A DNA stretch of 35,949 nt from an uncultured Lachnospiraceae bacterium (GTDB lineage Bacteria > Bacillota > Clostridia > Lachnospirales > Lachnospiraceae): contig CADATP010000020.1 in NCBI GenBank assembly GCA_902790935.1, positions 1 through 35,949 of the forward strand. The letters are read 5' to 3'. Each line of letters begins with the position of its first letter. Position 1 is the first letter of the stretch. Made by a program: the position numbers and the translations under genes. The notes beneath the pieces were generated by a model that was not told the DNA's origin, searched no databases, and saw nothing but the letters and a program-made list of their open reading frames with translations. Shown in pieces: positions 27,174-34,920 of this stretch.

Positions 27174-28013
27174 TTATTGTATAGCCTTACCGATCTCGTC
27201 CAGATCTATCAGGCACTTATCTTTATAAATTGCAAGAGGTTCTTCTCCTTTTAGCGGAACGATCTTGGGTAAATAGTCTTCATCCGTGAAATCATATTTT
27301 ATAAGTGCCTTCTTCTTCGGATCGATCATCCAGTATTCCTTTACCCCTGCCATTCTGTATTTGGGGCATTTCTTTTCCATATCCTTATTTCTTGTAGAAG
27401 GCGAGAGGACTTCAAGGACCAGATCCGGGGCTCCGATTATCCTGTCTTTACGATTTTTCTTGCTATCGCAGATTATAACAGCATCCGGTACAACCATGGT
27501 TTTATCATCATTATCAAGCTGAACATCTACAGGTCCGATAAAGACTTTGCATTTTCCTTTGTTATCATCAATAAAGCGATCAACCTGCTTAACAAATCTA
27601 TAGATGATATCCTGATGCACTACCGTCGGAGAAGCCATATCATAGAATTTACCATCGATAAGCTCTACTCTCGTCCCCTCCGGAAGATTAAGATAATCCT
27701 CTACCGTATACTTACCAACATCTTCACCATAGGCAGCGTCTTCTTCCATAACAATATTCTCGCCATAAATATTTTCGTATGATTTATTAGTCGTTTTAGA
27801 CCGGTCATCATAAGAATGCCTTTTACCAAGGTATTCATACTTAGGATCAGTCAGCATCTTTTCAATTGCATCAAGAGTTGACCTTCTTGGTTTCAGTGTC
27901 TGGCCTGCAAAAATCTTAATAATTGTACCGATAGGCACTCCACTATAGTCACATATCTGAGTGTATGTGTATCCCTTTTTCTCTTTTAAATCCCGCAGTT
28001 CATCTATGGTCAT
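27174..28013 (-). CDS. Uma2-family (DUF820) PD-(D/E)XK protein with N-terminal HTH
   Basis: The C-terminal half matches the Uma2/DUF820 restriction-endonuclease-like fold: RVELIDGKFYDMASP, VVPDAVIICD, GAPDLVLEVLSPSTRNKD and AGVKEYWMIDP. With ATG 28013 as residue 1 the acidic core is near D177 and E201. The first 55 residues form a helix-turn-helix-like domain (YTQICDYSGVPIGTIIKIFAG). I prefer the ATG at 28013 (MTIDELRDL) because GGAGAG lies nine bases before it; an upstream GTG (28040) or ATG (28028) would add 9 or 5 residues. Function is unproven: it may be a nuclease, a mobile-element relic or a regulator. It has its own promoter. Confidence 0.85.
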   Translation of the reverse strand: MTIDELRDLKEKKGYTYTQICDYSGVPIGTIIKIFAGQTLKPRRSTLDAIEKMLTDPKYEYLGKRHSYDDRSKTTNKSYENIYGENIVMEEDAAYGEDVGKYTVEDYLNLPEGTRVELIDGKFYDMASPTVVHQDIIYRFVKQVDRFIDDNKGKCKVFIGPVDVQLDNDDKTMVVPDAVIICDSKKNRKDRIIGAPDLVLEVLSPSTRNKDMEKKCPKYRMAGVKEYWMIDPKKKALIKYDFTDEDYLPKIVPLKGEEPLAIYKDKCLIDLDEIGKAIQ

Positions 28014-28068
28014 AGTCGTACTCTCCATATTTGGCGTCACAATATTACCGTTCCTTACCGTTTGTTAT

Positions 28069-28097
28069 ATTATAACCCACTTTTTTCTTTAGAGCAA
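28069..28097 (-). promoter_or_regulatory. Predicted promoter of the HTH-Uma2 gene
   Basis: On the minus strand TTGCTC (28092-28097), a 17-bp spacer and a consensus TATAAT (28069-28074). The start near 28062 gives a leader of about 49 nt to the ATG at 28013. Confidence 0.6.
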
Positions 28098-28114
28098 GAC
28101 CTTCAAGTATACGC

Positions 28115-28147
28115 AAAATGGCGATTCTGAACCAGCATCGCCATTTT
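28115..28147. terminator. Hairpin between the sleB-like and Uma2 genes
   Basis: A perfect 11-bp stem AAAATGGCGAT / ATCGCCATTTT with an 11-nt loop. It has only four T in either direction, so it is a weak or auxiliary terminator, or a structural repeat. Confidence 0.5.
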
Positions 28148-28198
28148 ACCTCCCTCACTTCTGTTTTCAAGGGCATAAATAGTTTTTCCATCATAGAA

Positions 28199-28236
28199 AT
28201 AAGACGGTTACCATCACACGATGATAACCGTCTTAT
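28199..28236 (-). terminator. Hairpin downstream of the sleB-like gene
   Basis: A perfect 12-bp stem ATAAGACGGTTA / TAACCGTCTTAT, extended by CATC/GATG after one mismatch, starts 13 bp after the stop codon. The minus strand continues TTCTATG, so the U-tract is poor. Confidence 0.6.
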
Positions 28237-28249
28237 GCTTTTATATGCG

Positions 28250-29422
28250 TTAATAGAATATATGTCCACCGATTGATATTCCGGAGAGTCCTTCAACCGG
28301 GGTTCTGAAATATACGCAGGAGCCAACATTCGTATAGCCGCTCATAGCCTCATCGGCCGCTCTGTAGCAGCTGTCGGTAGCTTTATTTTGAGCAAGCGCA
28401 AGAGCCAGTCTACCGCTTCCCGCAGGAGAAAACTGCTTAGGCGAATAAATTACTCCGGATACGGTATCGGGGAAAACGCTACTGAGCACTCTGTTTATTA
28501 CTACCGCTCCCACGGCAACCTGTCCTTCGTAAGGTTCACCTCCGGCCTCGCAATATATGAGATTCGCAAGAAGCGTCCTGTCGCCCTCCGCAAAAGTAAC
28601 TTCTCCGATGCTCCTCCAGGTAGAGTTTTGGGCTAGCCTGGACTTCGCCCTCTCCTCCTCGAGGAGTTTTTTCAAGTACTCCATATCCTTTTCTTTTTCA
28701 GCTATCTGTGCCTCGTAGGCTTCGATAGCTTTTTGAGTGTCGGATATCTGCGCCGTGTAGTTACTGATCTCAGTCTGAGTCTCAGCCACAACCTGCTCTA
28801 CCCTGGCTCTTTCCTCTTCAGCTTCCGCCTTAAGCTCCTCCAATGAAGCGTACTCGGATTCAAGTCTTTCCTTTTCACCCGCAATGTACGCCCTGGTTTC
28901 TTTGAATTCTTTAAGCTTTTTCTGGTCGTATTCTTCTATCTTGCGGTAGTATTCCTCAAGATTTAAAAGATTCGCAAGACTGCCGGCATGGAGTATCGCA
29001 TTTATAACACTCGTGTCATTTCTTTCATAGGTCTGCTTTACTCGAAGCACCATCGCTCTGTACTGATCTTCTTCAATACGTATGGCTTCAGCAAGCTCGG
29101 CTTCAGCGATGCTGATATCCATCTCCTTGATATTGATCTGGTCCTCAAGGTCTTCGAGGTGGTAGCCTACTTCTTCAAGGGTAGTATTAAGTTCATAGAG
29201 CTTGCCCTGAAGCGTGTTTTTCTCCTGCTTCAGTCCGCTCAGTTGGTTTTCATTTTGCTCCTGCTTCTTTTCAAGCTCCTCTTTTTCCTTTTGAGCCTGA
29301 TCTATCTGCTGCTGCAGTGCCGCCGCGTTGTCTCCTTCGGACTTGGTTCCTAATAAATTAAAGGAGCTTACGAATACAATTACTGCCAGCAAAAGAGCAA
29401 AAAGACTGCGCCTTCTTTTCAA
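28250..29422 (-). CDS. Secreted coiled-coil cell wall hydrolase (SleB/Hydrolase_2 domain)
   Basis: This exported protein probably cleaves peptidoglycan. The 390 residues have a signal peptide (MKRRRSLF then a hydrophobic stretch to about 25), a long coiled coil (about 33-265, rich in Glu, Lys and Gln) like that of CwlO/PcsB-type hydrolases, and a C-terminal SleB-like domain from about 284 (LLANLIYCEAGGEP, candidate catalytic E292; GAVVINRVLSSVFPDTV; SPKQFSPAGSG). The start is TTG (29422) with GAGGG seven bases before it. The SleB domain is known from spore cortex lytic enzymes, but the coiled coil suggests a regulated vegetative hydrolase. It lies 13 bp after the deaminase gene, at the end of the operon. 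Confidence 0.88.
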   Translation of the reverse strand: MKRRRSLFALLLAVIVFVSSFNLLGTKSEGDNAAALQQQIDQAQKEKEELEKKQEQNENQLSGLKQEKNTLQGKLYELNTTLEEVGYHLEDLEDQINIKEMDISIAEAELAEAIRIEEDQYRAMVLRVKQTYERNDTSVINAILHAGSLANLLNLEEYYRKIEEYDQKKLKEFKETRAYIAGEKERLESEYASLEELKAEAEEERARVEQVVAETQTEISNYTAQISDTQKAIEAYEAQIAEKEKDMEYLKKLLEEERAKSRLAQNSTWRSIGEVTFAEGDRTLLANLIYCEAGGEPYEGQVAVGAVVINRVLSSVFPDTVSGVIYSPKQFSPAGSGRLALALAQNKATDSCYRAADEAMSGYTNVGSCVYFRTPVEGLSGISIGGHIFY

Positions 29423-29435
29423 TACCGGTCCCTCA

Positions 29436-29921
29436 CTAAATCATTATCTTGATCTCTCGTCCCGTCCTGCTGTAAGGAACGTATTCTACCCCCGCTGCAT
29501 CAAACATCCTTTTGGCCGCTCTGTTGCCGGGAGTTCCCTCATACTTATCACTGTCAAAAACAACTCTCTTTATTCCCGACTGAATGATAGCTTTAGCGCA
29601 TTCATTGCATGGAAATAAAGATACATAAAGGCTTGCCCCCTCTAAGGATCCGCCTCTGTAATTTAAGATGGAGTTCAGTTCGGCATGGGTTACGTAGGCG
29701 TACTTTGTTTCATCGAGTTCGTCGCCTTCTCTGTTCCAGGGAAACTCCTCATCCGAACAGCCCTTGGGTAATCCGTTGTAACCCATTGAAAGGATCTTGT
29801 TGTCCTCGCTGACAATGCAACATCCAACTTGGGTATTGGGGTCTTTGGAGCGAAAGCCCGAAAGCTGCGCTACCCCCATAAAGTATTCATCCCATCCGAT
29901 ATAGTCTTCTCTCTTTGGCAT
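29436..29921 (-). CDS. dCMP deaminase family protein (ComEB-like)
   Basis: This zinc-dependent cytidine/deoxycytidylate deaminase would convert dCMP to dUMP for thymidylate supply. The 161 residues carry the zinc and catalytic motifs HAE (79-81) and PCNEC (104-108), with RSKDPNTQVGCCIV and GYNGLPKGCSD ahead of them. It is full length for the bacterial family. GAGGG precedes the ATG by six bases. It follows upp after 191 bp that are filled by four hairpins, and the pyrimidine context fits the assignment. Confidence 0.93.
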   Translation of the reverse strand: MPKREDYIGWDEYFMGVAQLSGFRSKDPNTQVGCCIVSEDNKILSMGYNGLPKGCSDEEFPWNREGDELDETKYAYVTHAELNSILNYRGGSLEGASLYVSLFPCNECAKAIIQSGIKRVVFDSDKYEGTPGNRAAKRMFDAAGVEYVPYSRTGREIKIMI

Positions 29922-29954
29922 GATAAACCCTCATAATTATATGTTGTGTAATTT

Positions 29955-30107
29955 CAAGATGCCGCAAAGTACGCAGCATCTTGCGCGAGACTCCGTCCAT
30001 ACAACGCGTTAATTCATCGCGTTGTATGTCAACATCACAAAATACGTGATGTTGATCGCTTATAATCGAGACCTTTTCATGAGTCTTGCAAAGTACGCAA
30101 GACTCAT
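29955..30107 (-). repeat. Array of four hairpins with a shared loop, between upp and the deaminase gene
   Basis: Four inverted repeats follow one another. H1: 30079-30089/30097-30107, 11-bp stem, loop AAAGTAC. H2: 30029-30038/30046-30055, 10-bp stem, loop AAAATAC. H3: 29998-30008/30018-30028, 11-bp stem, 9-nt loop TTAATTCAT. H4: 29955-29962/29976-29983, 8 bp, one mismatch and 2 bp, loop AAAGTAC. H1 and H4 have the same GC-AAAGTAC-GC tip on unrelated stems. Loops are written on the plus strand; in the transcript they read GUACUUU or GUAUUUU. No U-tracts follow, so they are not ordinary terminators. H2 and H3 are directly adjacent. Confidence 0.85.
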
Positions 30108-30112
30108 CGCTA

Positions 30113-30742
30113 CTACTTTGTTCCGAAGATTCTGTCGCCTGCATCTCCGAGACCGGGAACGATGTATGCGTTCTCGTTAAGCTTTTCGTCAAGAGCTCCG
30201 ACATAAAGATCAACATCGGGATGAGCCTCAGTCATAGCCTTGATTCCTTCGGGAGCAGCGATAATACACATAAAGTGGATGTTTCTGCATCCCTTGTCTT
30301 TAAGCATCTGGATTGCGGCAACTGCCGATCCGCCGGTCGCAAGCATAGGGTCAACCACGAACACCTCTCTGTCGCAGCAATCTGCGGGAAGTTTGCAATA
30401 GTACTCGATAGGCTTGTGAGTCTCGGGATCGCGGTAAAGTCCGATGTGTCCGACCTTTGCTGCGGGGATGAGATTTAACATACCGTCAACCATTCCGAGT
30501 CCTGCTCTTAAAATGGGAATTACAGCAAGCTTTTTACCTGAAAGTTCCTTAACGGTGGTCTTGCAGATAGGGGTGTCTATCTCAACATCCTTTAACTTTA
30601 AATCTCTTGTAGCTTCATAGCAGATAAGCATTGCTATCTCGCTGATGGTATCTCTGAAATCCTTTGTACCGGTATCGATTCTTCTGATGAAACCGATCTT
30701 GTGCTGGATAAGGGGATGATCCATAACTACTACTTTTGACAT
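30113..30742 (-). CDS. upp: Uracil phosphoribosyltransferase
   Basis: Upp salvages uracil with PRPP to give UMP. The 209 residues match the family throughout: [21 protein letters not shown] at the N-terminus (positions 10-30), [13 protein letters not shown], the PRPP loop [11 protein letters not shown] (130-140) and [13 protein letters not shown] at the C-terminus. AGGAGG precedes the ATG. A short inverted repeat TGACAA-4-TTGTCA (about 30755-30770) lies just upstream of the SD. It is the fourth gene of the presumed operon. Confidence 0.98.
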   Translation of the reverse strand: MSKVVVMDHPLIQHKIGFIRRIDTGTKDFRDTISEIAMLICYEATRDLKLKDVEIDTPICKTTVKELSGKKLAVIPILRAGLGMVDGMLNLIPAAKVGHIGLYRDPETHKPIEYYCKLPADCCDREVFVVDPMLATGGSAVAAIQMLKDKGCRNIHFMCIIAAPEGIKAMTEAHPDVDLYVGALDEKLNENAYIVPGLGDAGDRIFGTK

Positions 30743-30819
30743 AAATAACCTCCTGATGACAATTCTTTGTCAGTTGTAAAATATATGTTTATCTAAAAGC
30801 AATATGCTTTATAAGCAGA

Positions 30820-31251
30820 TTAATCTTCCTCAAGCTGAGAAATTCTTCTTGAGTGCTTTTCTTCGGCTGAAAAAGGTGTGTTTAAAAATGTGTCCACTAT
30901 TTCGTAAGCAAGGTTGATGCCTATCATCTTTCCGCCGAGAGCAAGGACATTGGCGTCGTTATGAAGTCTTGTCATCTTTGCGCCAAGGGGCTCCGAGCAA
31001 AGAGCGCATCTTACGCCCTTAACTTTATTAGCGGCCATGCTGATTCCGATACCGGTTGTACAGACAACGATACCCTTCTCGGCCTTTCCGTCGGCAACCA
31101 TATGCGCAACGGCCTTTCCGAACTGAGGATAATCACAGCTGTCCAAGCTGTAGGTTCCACAGTCGGTTACCTCTATGCCTTTGTCTAAAAGATACTTTTT
31201 AACGGCTTCCTTCATTTCAAATCCGCCGTGATCGCTTCCAATTGCTATCAT
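30820..31251 (-). CDS. rpiB: Ribose-5-phosphate isomerase B
   Basis: RpiB interconverts ribulose-5-phosphate and ribose-5-phosphate in the pentose phosphate pathway, supplying the substrate of Prs. The 143 residues have the RpiB/LacAB signature: AIGSDHGGFEMKEAV, CGTYS, and VVCTTGIGISMAANKVKGVR with the active-site Cys, then LHNDANVLALGG. I start at ATG 31251; a TTG three codons upstream has its SD too close. It lies 20 bp after the Sua5-type gene. Confidence 0.97.
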   Translation of the reverse strand: MIAIGSDHGGFEMKEAVKKYLLDKGIEVTDCGTYSLDSCDYPQFGKAVAHMVADGKAEKGIVVCTTGIGISMAANKVKGVRCALCSEPLGAKMTRLHNDANVLALGGKMIGINLAYEIVDTFLNTPFSAEEKHSRRISQLEED

Positions 31252-31270
31252 CTTTACCAATCTCCCTGAT

Positions 31271-32344
31271 TTATTTGCAGTTAATGACTTTATGTCCCGC
31301 AGCCTTTAAAAGTCTGTTCATAATGGCTGCGCCAAAACCTTCTTTTTCAAAACTTTCGGAATAGATTCTTTCCACGCCCTCATCGTCGAAGCTTCTAAGG
31401 ATAGAATACAGTCTGTGTGCCGCCTCTTTTTGGTCTCCGCGCTTTCCGGTTATCTTTACGACATCCGCGTCATAGAATCTGCTGTTTTCCTCGCAGACCA
31501 TAACACCGGTCTTCAGTCCGTTTTCTTTATCGGCCTTTATGAGCTCTCCGATAGTCTTGATGACATCTTCGTCATTTCCTTCAACTATAGCAAGCTCTCC
31601 CTTAGGAGCGTAGTGTCTGTACTTCATTCCCGGAGCCTTAGGCTTAATGCCGCTCTTTGGATCGATAATCGCCCTGTCGGTCTCTATCTCTTTTCCGAGG
31701 ACGCTTCCCAGCATCTCGCATGTGATAAATCCGGGCCTTAAGACCATCGGCGGATCCACAGTCACATCAACTATAGTGGATTCAAGGCCGATCTCATCCT
31801 CGCCACCGTCTATTATAGCACATATACGCCCTGACATGTCCTCTATGACGTATTTTGCTTCGGTAGGGCTTGGTTTTCCGGAAAGATTAGCGCTCGGCGC
31901 AGCTACATATCCTCCGGAAAAATCGATCAGAGCTCTTGCAACCTCGTCGGAAGGAAAGCGCACGGCAACTGTTTCAAGGCCTCCCGTTGTCTCCATCGGT
32001 ACGATATCGGATTTTGCAAGTATCATCGTAAGGGGGCCGGGCCAAAATGTATCCGCAAGTTTGCGGGCATCTTCCGGGATTTCCCTGACGATTTTACAGA
32101 TATCCTCCCATTTTGAAATATGGACGATCAGCGGGTTGTCGGAGGGTCTTCCCTTGGCGGCATATATCTTTTTTGACGATTCTTTGTCGAGGGCATTTCC
32201 TCCGAGTCCGTATACGGTCTCCGTCGGGAAAGCCACAAGCCCTCCCGCCTTTATCATATCTCCGGCTCTTTTTATGTTTCTAAGGTCCTTTTCGGTCAGA
32301 GAGCCGTCCTTATTTCTTTCTATGCTGATTATCTCGGTTTCCAT
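31271..32344 (-). CDS. sua5: L-threonylcarbamoyladenylate synthase (Sua5/YwlC type)
   Basis: This enzyme makes threonylcarbamoyl-AMP from Thr, bicarbonate and ATP, for the t6A modification at position 37 of ANN-reading tRNAs. The 357 residues have the YrdC domain (GGLVAFPTETVYGLGGNALD, AKGRPSDNPLIVHI, FWPGPLTMIL, APSANLSGKPSPT) and, after KAPGMKYRHYAPK, a C-terminal Sua5 domain; length matches the two-domain form. It begins one base after the GH18 gene stop, indicating one transcript. Confidence 0.96.
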   Translation of the reverse strand: METEIISIERNKDGSLTEKDLRNIKRAGDMIKAGGLVAFPTETVYGLGGNALDKESSKKIYAAKGRPSDNPLIVHISKWEDICKIVREIPEDARKLADTFWPGPLTMILAKSDIVPMETTGGLETVAVRFPSDEVARALIDFSGGYVAAPSANLSGKPSPTEAKYVIEDMSGRICAIIDGGEDEIGLESTIVDVTVDPPMVLRPGFITCEMLGSVLGKEIETDRAIIDPKSGIKPKAPGMKYRHYAPKGELAIVEGNDEDVIKTIGELIKADKENGLKTGVMVCEENSRFYDADVVKITGKRGDQKEAAHRLYSILRSFDDEGVERIYSESFEKEGFGAAIMNRLLKAAGHKVINCK

Positions 32345-32345
32345 C

Positions 32346-34073
32346 TTAATTAGTACTTTCCGTCTTCATGTTCTTGTACATTCCGATAAGATTCCAAACC
32401 TCGGGAGTACCGTATCCGATACGCCAGACACCTACACCTCCGATGTTTCTTGTATTCATAGCGTTAAGCTTCGCGGTAAGAGACTCCGAATCCTCGAACC
32501 AGACATGATAAGTTGTGGTTCCGCTTTTCCACTCGGCGTAATTTTGACATGTGGCCTCATCCCATTCGTATGAGATATTATATTTTGAAATATACTCTGC
32601 CTGGTTTACAAGAGTAAGGTAGGAATCGCTTATGGTGCTGCCCTCATCCTTCCAAACGATAGTATAGAAAGGAACGGCATTGATGATCCTTTCGGGGGCA
32701 ACATACTGCATTGTCTTGTCCATTCCGCTGCATACATAGTCGAAGCTAGCAACGCTTCCTATATCGCCGCTTCCGTGGTAATGCTCGTCATATCCCATAA
32801 TGAGCACATAGTCAACAAATCCTCCCTGGACATCAAGGCGATAGAATTCGTTATAAGAAAAAGGAACATAGTTGTCCGTTGATAAGACAAGGCCGTTTTT
32901 ATGGGTCAAAACAGACAGTTCTTTTATAAACTGCGCATAGTGCACTCCGCATTCGGTATAAAGCTTCTCAAAGTCGATATTAAGTCCGTCGACGCCCAAA
33001 GCTACGCAGGCATTTACAAGATTATTCTCAAGGTTTCTTCTCGAGACCGTATTGGATAAGAAATCAAGGTCGTTAAAGGAAGTATCTCCGCTTTCATTAC
33101 GATAGTTGAAATCGTCAGCTACCGCCCAGACTTTAACTCCGCTGCTGTGGGCTGTCTGAACATATGAAGAGCTTCCGAGGTTTCTGATAGAGCCGTCTGC
33201 TCCGGTTACGGAAAACCATGTGGGAGCGATAACGTTCATTCCCTTGGCTTCATCAAGGGCTCCGTAAACGGTATCGTTTCCGCCGAGTCCCGCAATTGAG
33301 TTAAATCCAAGAACAACTCTTTCTCCAAGAAGATTGAACGCTGTTTCGCTTATATCCGGAGCAAGCGCCGCTTCGTAGGATCCCGCTCCCGCGTCCTTCA
33401 GCCTTTTGTTCTCAATAAATCCTGTAAATCCGTCCGAGGTAACAACCCTGCTCCACTCGTCCATAGCCTCAACCAGTTCAACGGTTTCTCCCTCTTTAAC
33501 CTCTCTGATAAAAGGACTTGCCTTATCGCCCTCAACTCTTATCTGAGTATCTGAGCTTACCTCTCGCGCATCGAAATCCCCTCCCATGGTTGCCACTCTG
33601 ATATGCTTATCGTAAACTTCAAAGGAGGCCTGCATAAATCTGGAGATATATTTGGTTGAAACATATAACTCCCCGTCCTTTACTGTTGATGCAACATATC
33701 CGAGGTTTTCTTCGATCCCCTCAAGAGTGCAGGCGGATGAACCCGGCGCAGTTTCATAGGTTCCGTCCGCGGTAGTAAACATTAAAGTGCCGGAGTTGTA
33801 TGAAGGGTCGTAGTAGAATCCCTCTCCGATCTTTTCATTAACGGTATCTAAAGGTATGTATACCTCTTCCCCCTCTTTGATTGCCTTCGAAACCAGGGTA
33901 TCGTTTTGAAGGACTATGGCCATCTCACCATCTGATAATCCGAAGTATTCCGAAAGATCAGCTTCTTCTTTACTGTATGAATACTCTTCAAACAGCTGCT
34001 TTCCAAAACCGATCGCTAAAACAAGTACGATTGCCACAATGGCGATGATGATAACTATTACTTTCTTTTTCAT
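32346..34073 (-). CDS. Membrane-anchored GH18 glycosidase-like protein with SH3 domain
   Basis: The protein (575 residues from ATG 34073) has a signal anchor (MKKK followed by about 18 hydrophobic residues), a beta-rich stalk (about 35-165) resembling copper-amine-oxidase-N repeats, a bacterial SH3-like domain (about 175-227, ending SDGFTGFIENKRL) and a GH18 barrel. The catalytic motif DGLNIDFE is at 362-369, with the general acid E369, and VLIMGYDEHY further on. Similar YaaH-type GH18 proteins act on peptidoglycan, spore walls or chitin-like glycans; the substrate here is unknown. The in-frame ATG at 34148 is rejected because it lies at the predicted transcription start. Confidence 0.88.
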   Translation of the reverse strand: MKKKVIVIIIAIVAIVLVLAIGFGKQLFEEYSYSKEEADLSEYFGLSDGEMAIVLQNDTLVSKAIKEGEEVYIPLDTVNEKIGEGFYYDPSYNSGTLMFTTADGTYETAPGSSACTLEGIEENLGYVASTVKDGELYVSTKYISRFMQASFEVYDKHIRVATMGGDFDAREVSSDTQIRVEGDKASPFIREVKEGETVELVEAMDEWSRVVTSDGFTGFIENKRLKDAGAGSYEAALAPDISETAFNLLGERVVLGFNSIAGLGGNDTVYGALDEAKGMNVIAPTWFSVTGADGSIRNLGSSSYVQTAHSSGVKVWAVADDFNYRNESGDTSFNDLDFLSNTVSRRNLENNLVNACVALGVDGLNIDFEKLYTECGVHYAQFIKELSVLTHKNGLVLSTDNYVPFSYNEFYRLDVQGGFVDYVLIMGYDEHYHGSGDIGSVASFDYVCSGMDKTMQYVAPERIINAVPFYTIVWKDEGSTISDSYLTLVNQAEYISKYNISYEWDEATCQNYAEWKSGTTTYHVWFEDSESLTAKLNAMNTRNIGGVGVWRIGYGTPEVWNLIGMYKNMKTESTN

Positions 34074-34156
34074 GATGCTTTCTCTTCTTACTGTAAAAAA
34101 ATAGTGTGCAGAACAATCTGCCGGCTGCAGTATCTGAAAAAACTGCATACAGATTT

Positions 34157-34185
34157 ATTCTAACACACTCTTTTTTTGCCGTCAT
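34157..34185 (-). promoter_or_regulatory. Promoter of the GH18-sua5-rpiB-upp unit
   Basis: On the minus strand ATGACG (34180-34185), a 17-bp spacer and TAGAAT (34157-34162) preceded by TGT, an extended -10. The start near 34150 gives a 77-nt leader to ATG 34073. Confidence 0.6.
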
Positions 34186-34833
34186 TACCTTTTTTTATTC
34201 GCAAAAATGCTTAGCGGCAGTTCCTGCCATTTTTAATGCGAATCTATCAGGAGTTTATGTAAAAACCGGCTTTCCCTTTATCCAAAAGGAATGTGATATA
34301 TTCTCCTGTCTGCAAAGAAAAAGCTACCTTTTAAGACTAAATGTCAAACAGTTATAATTGGAAAAATTTATCGAACGATGTCTAGACGTAAAGTGACTTT
34401 TACTGCGGAAGAATAGGCTGTATCCTATTTACGAGCATATTGCAGATCGCTATCTATTATACAGACCAACAGAACATGATTCGATTATAAAGCTCTCCCA
34501 CCTCCCCTCTGCGGTATGGACTGCTTTGTCTTTGCAGGGGAGATTATAAAGTCGCCGCCTCAGAAGGCGCAACAAAAACTTTTTTTCGTCAATATTTATA
34601 CTACAATCGGTATTTTGCTTTATTATCAGGGCTTTCGATGCGTCTCAGTGCAAGATATTTTCACGGTTTTAAGCCTTTTGTGCAAAATGACGGGAACGTG
34701 CTGATACTTGTGTCACTTTTTGAAAATCTTTGTGAATATTGCATAGTAAAAAAGCGTATATTTCACGGTTTTAAAACTAATATTTTACCTATAAATATTC
34801 GATAAACTTTTTATAAAAAAAGCCCCTCTCTTC

Positions 34834-34862
34834 TTGACTTAATCAGCCTAAAAAGATATATT
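34834..34862 (+). promoter_or_regulatory. Promoter of the mecA-like gene
   Basis: TTGACT (34834-34839), a 17-bp spacer and TATATT (34857-34862). The start near 34869 gives a leader of about 50 nt, in which TCCTAT / ATAGGA pairs just before and partly over the AGGAGG ribosome site. Confidence 0.7.
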
Positions 34863-34920
34863 AGGTAAAACTCACAAAGATGAGCTGATTTCCTATTTCA
34901 TACGATAGGAGGAAAAGATT

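Larger units (their letters stand above)
34074..34920. other. 847-bp intergenic region between the GH18 and mecA-like genes
   Basis: No convincing gene is present. Visible elements are the GH18 promoter, an imperfect palindrome at 34197-34243 (ATTCGCA ... TGCGAAT with GGCAG-TTC-CTGCC at its centre), a CTCCCC...GGGGAG hairpin within about 34504-34545, the small stem CGCCT-CAGA-AGGCG near 34557-34570, two exact 14-bp copies of TTTCACGGTTTTAA (34659-34672 and 34761-34774) and the mecA promoter. Short open frames at 34106-34357 and 34516-34704 lack SD sites and recognisable content. Confidence 0.6.

Noticed and set aside
28045-28329. 94-residue open frame between the SleB-like and Uma2 genes
   Set aside because: It overlaps the 3' end of the hydrolase gene, runs through two hairpins and contains the Uma2 promoter.
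29955-30107. Hairpin array as a CRISPR or tandem repeat
   Set aside because: The stems differ from one another and spacing is irregular; there are no identical direct repeats of 24-40 bp and no cas genes.
29887-30216. 109-residue minus-strand open frame across the hairpin array
   Set aside because: It overlaps both upp and the deaminase gene out of frame and is only the translation of palindromes.
31647-32573. 308-residue plus-strand open frame opposite sua5
   Set aside because: It is the antisense shadow of the Sua5-type gene and the GH18 3' end, with no SD site and Ser/Pro-rich shadow composition.
34074-34148. 25-residue N-terminal extension of the GH18 protein
   Set aside because: The upstream ATG coincides with the predicted transcription start, and MKKK followed by a hydrophobic stretch is a normal signal anchor.
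34516-34704. 62-residue open frame in the gap before mecA
   Set aside because: No ribosome site, no recognisable domain, and it runs through a hairpin and a repeat copy.
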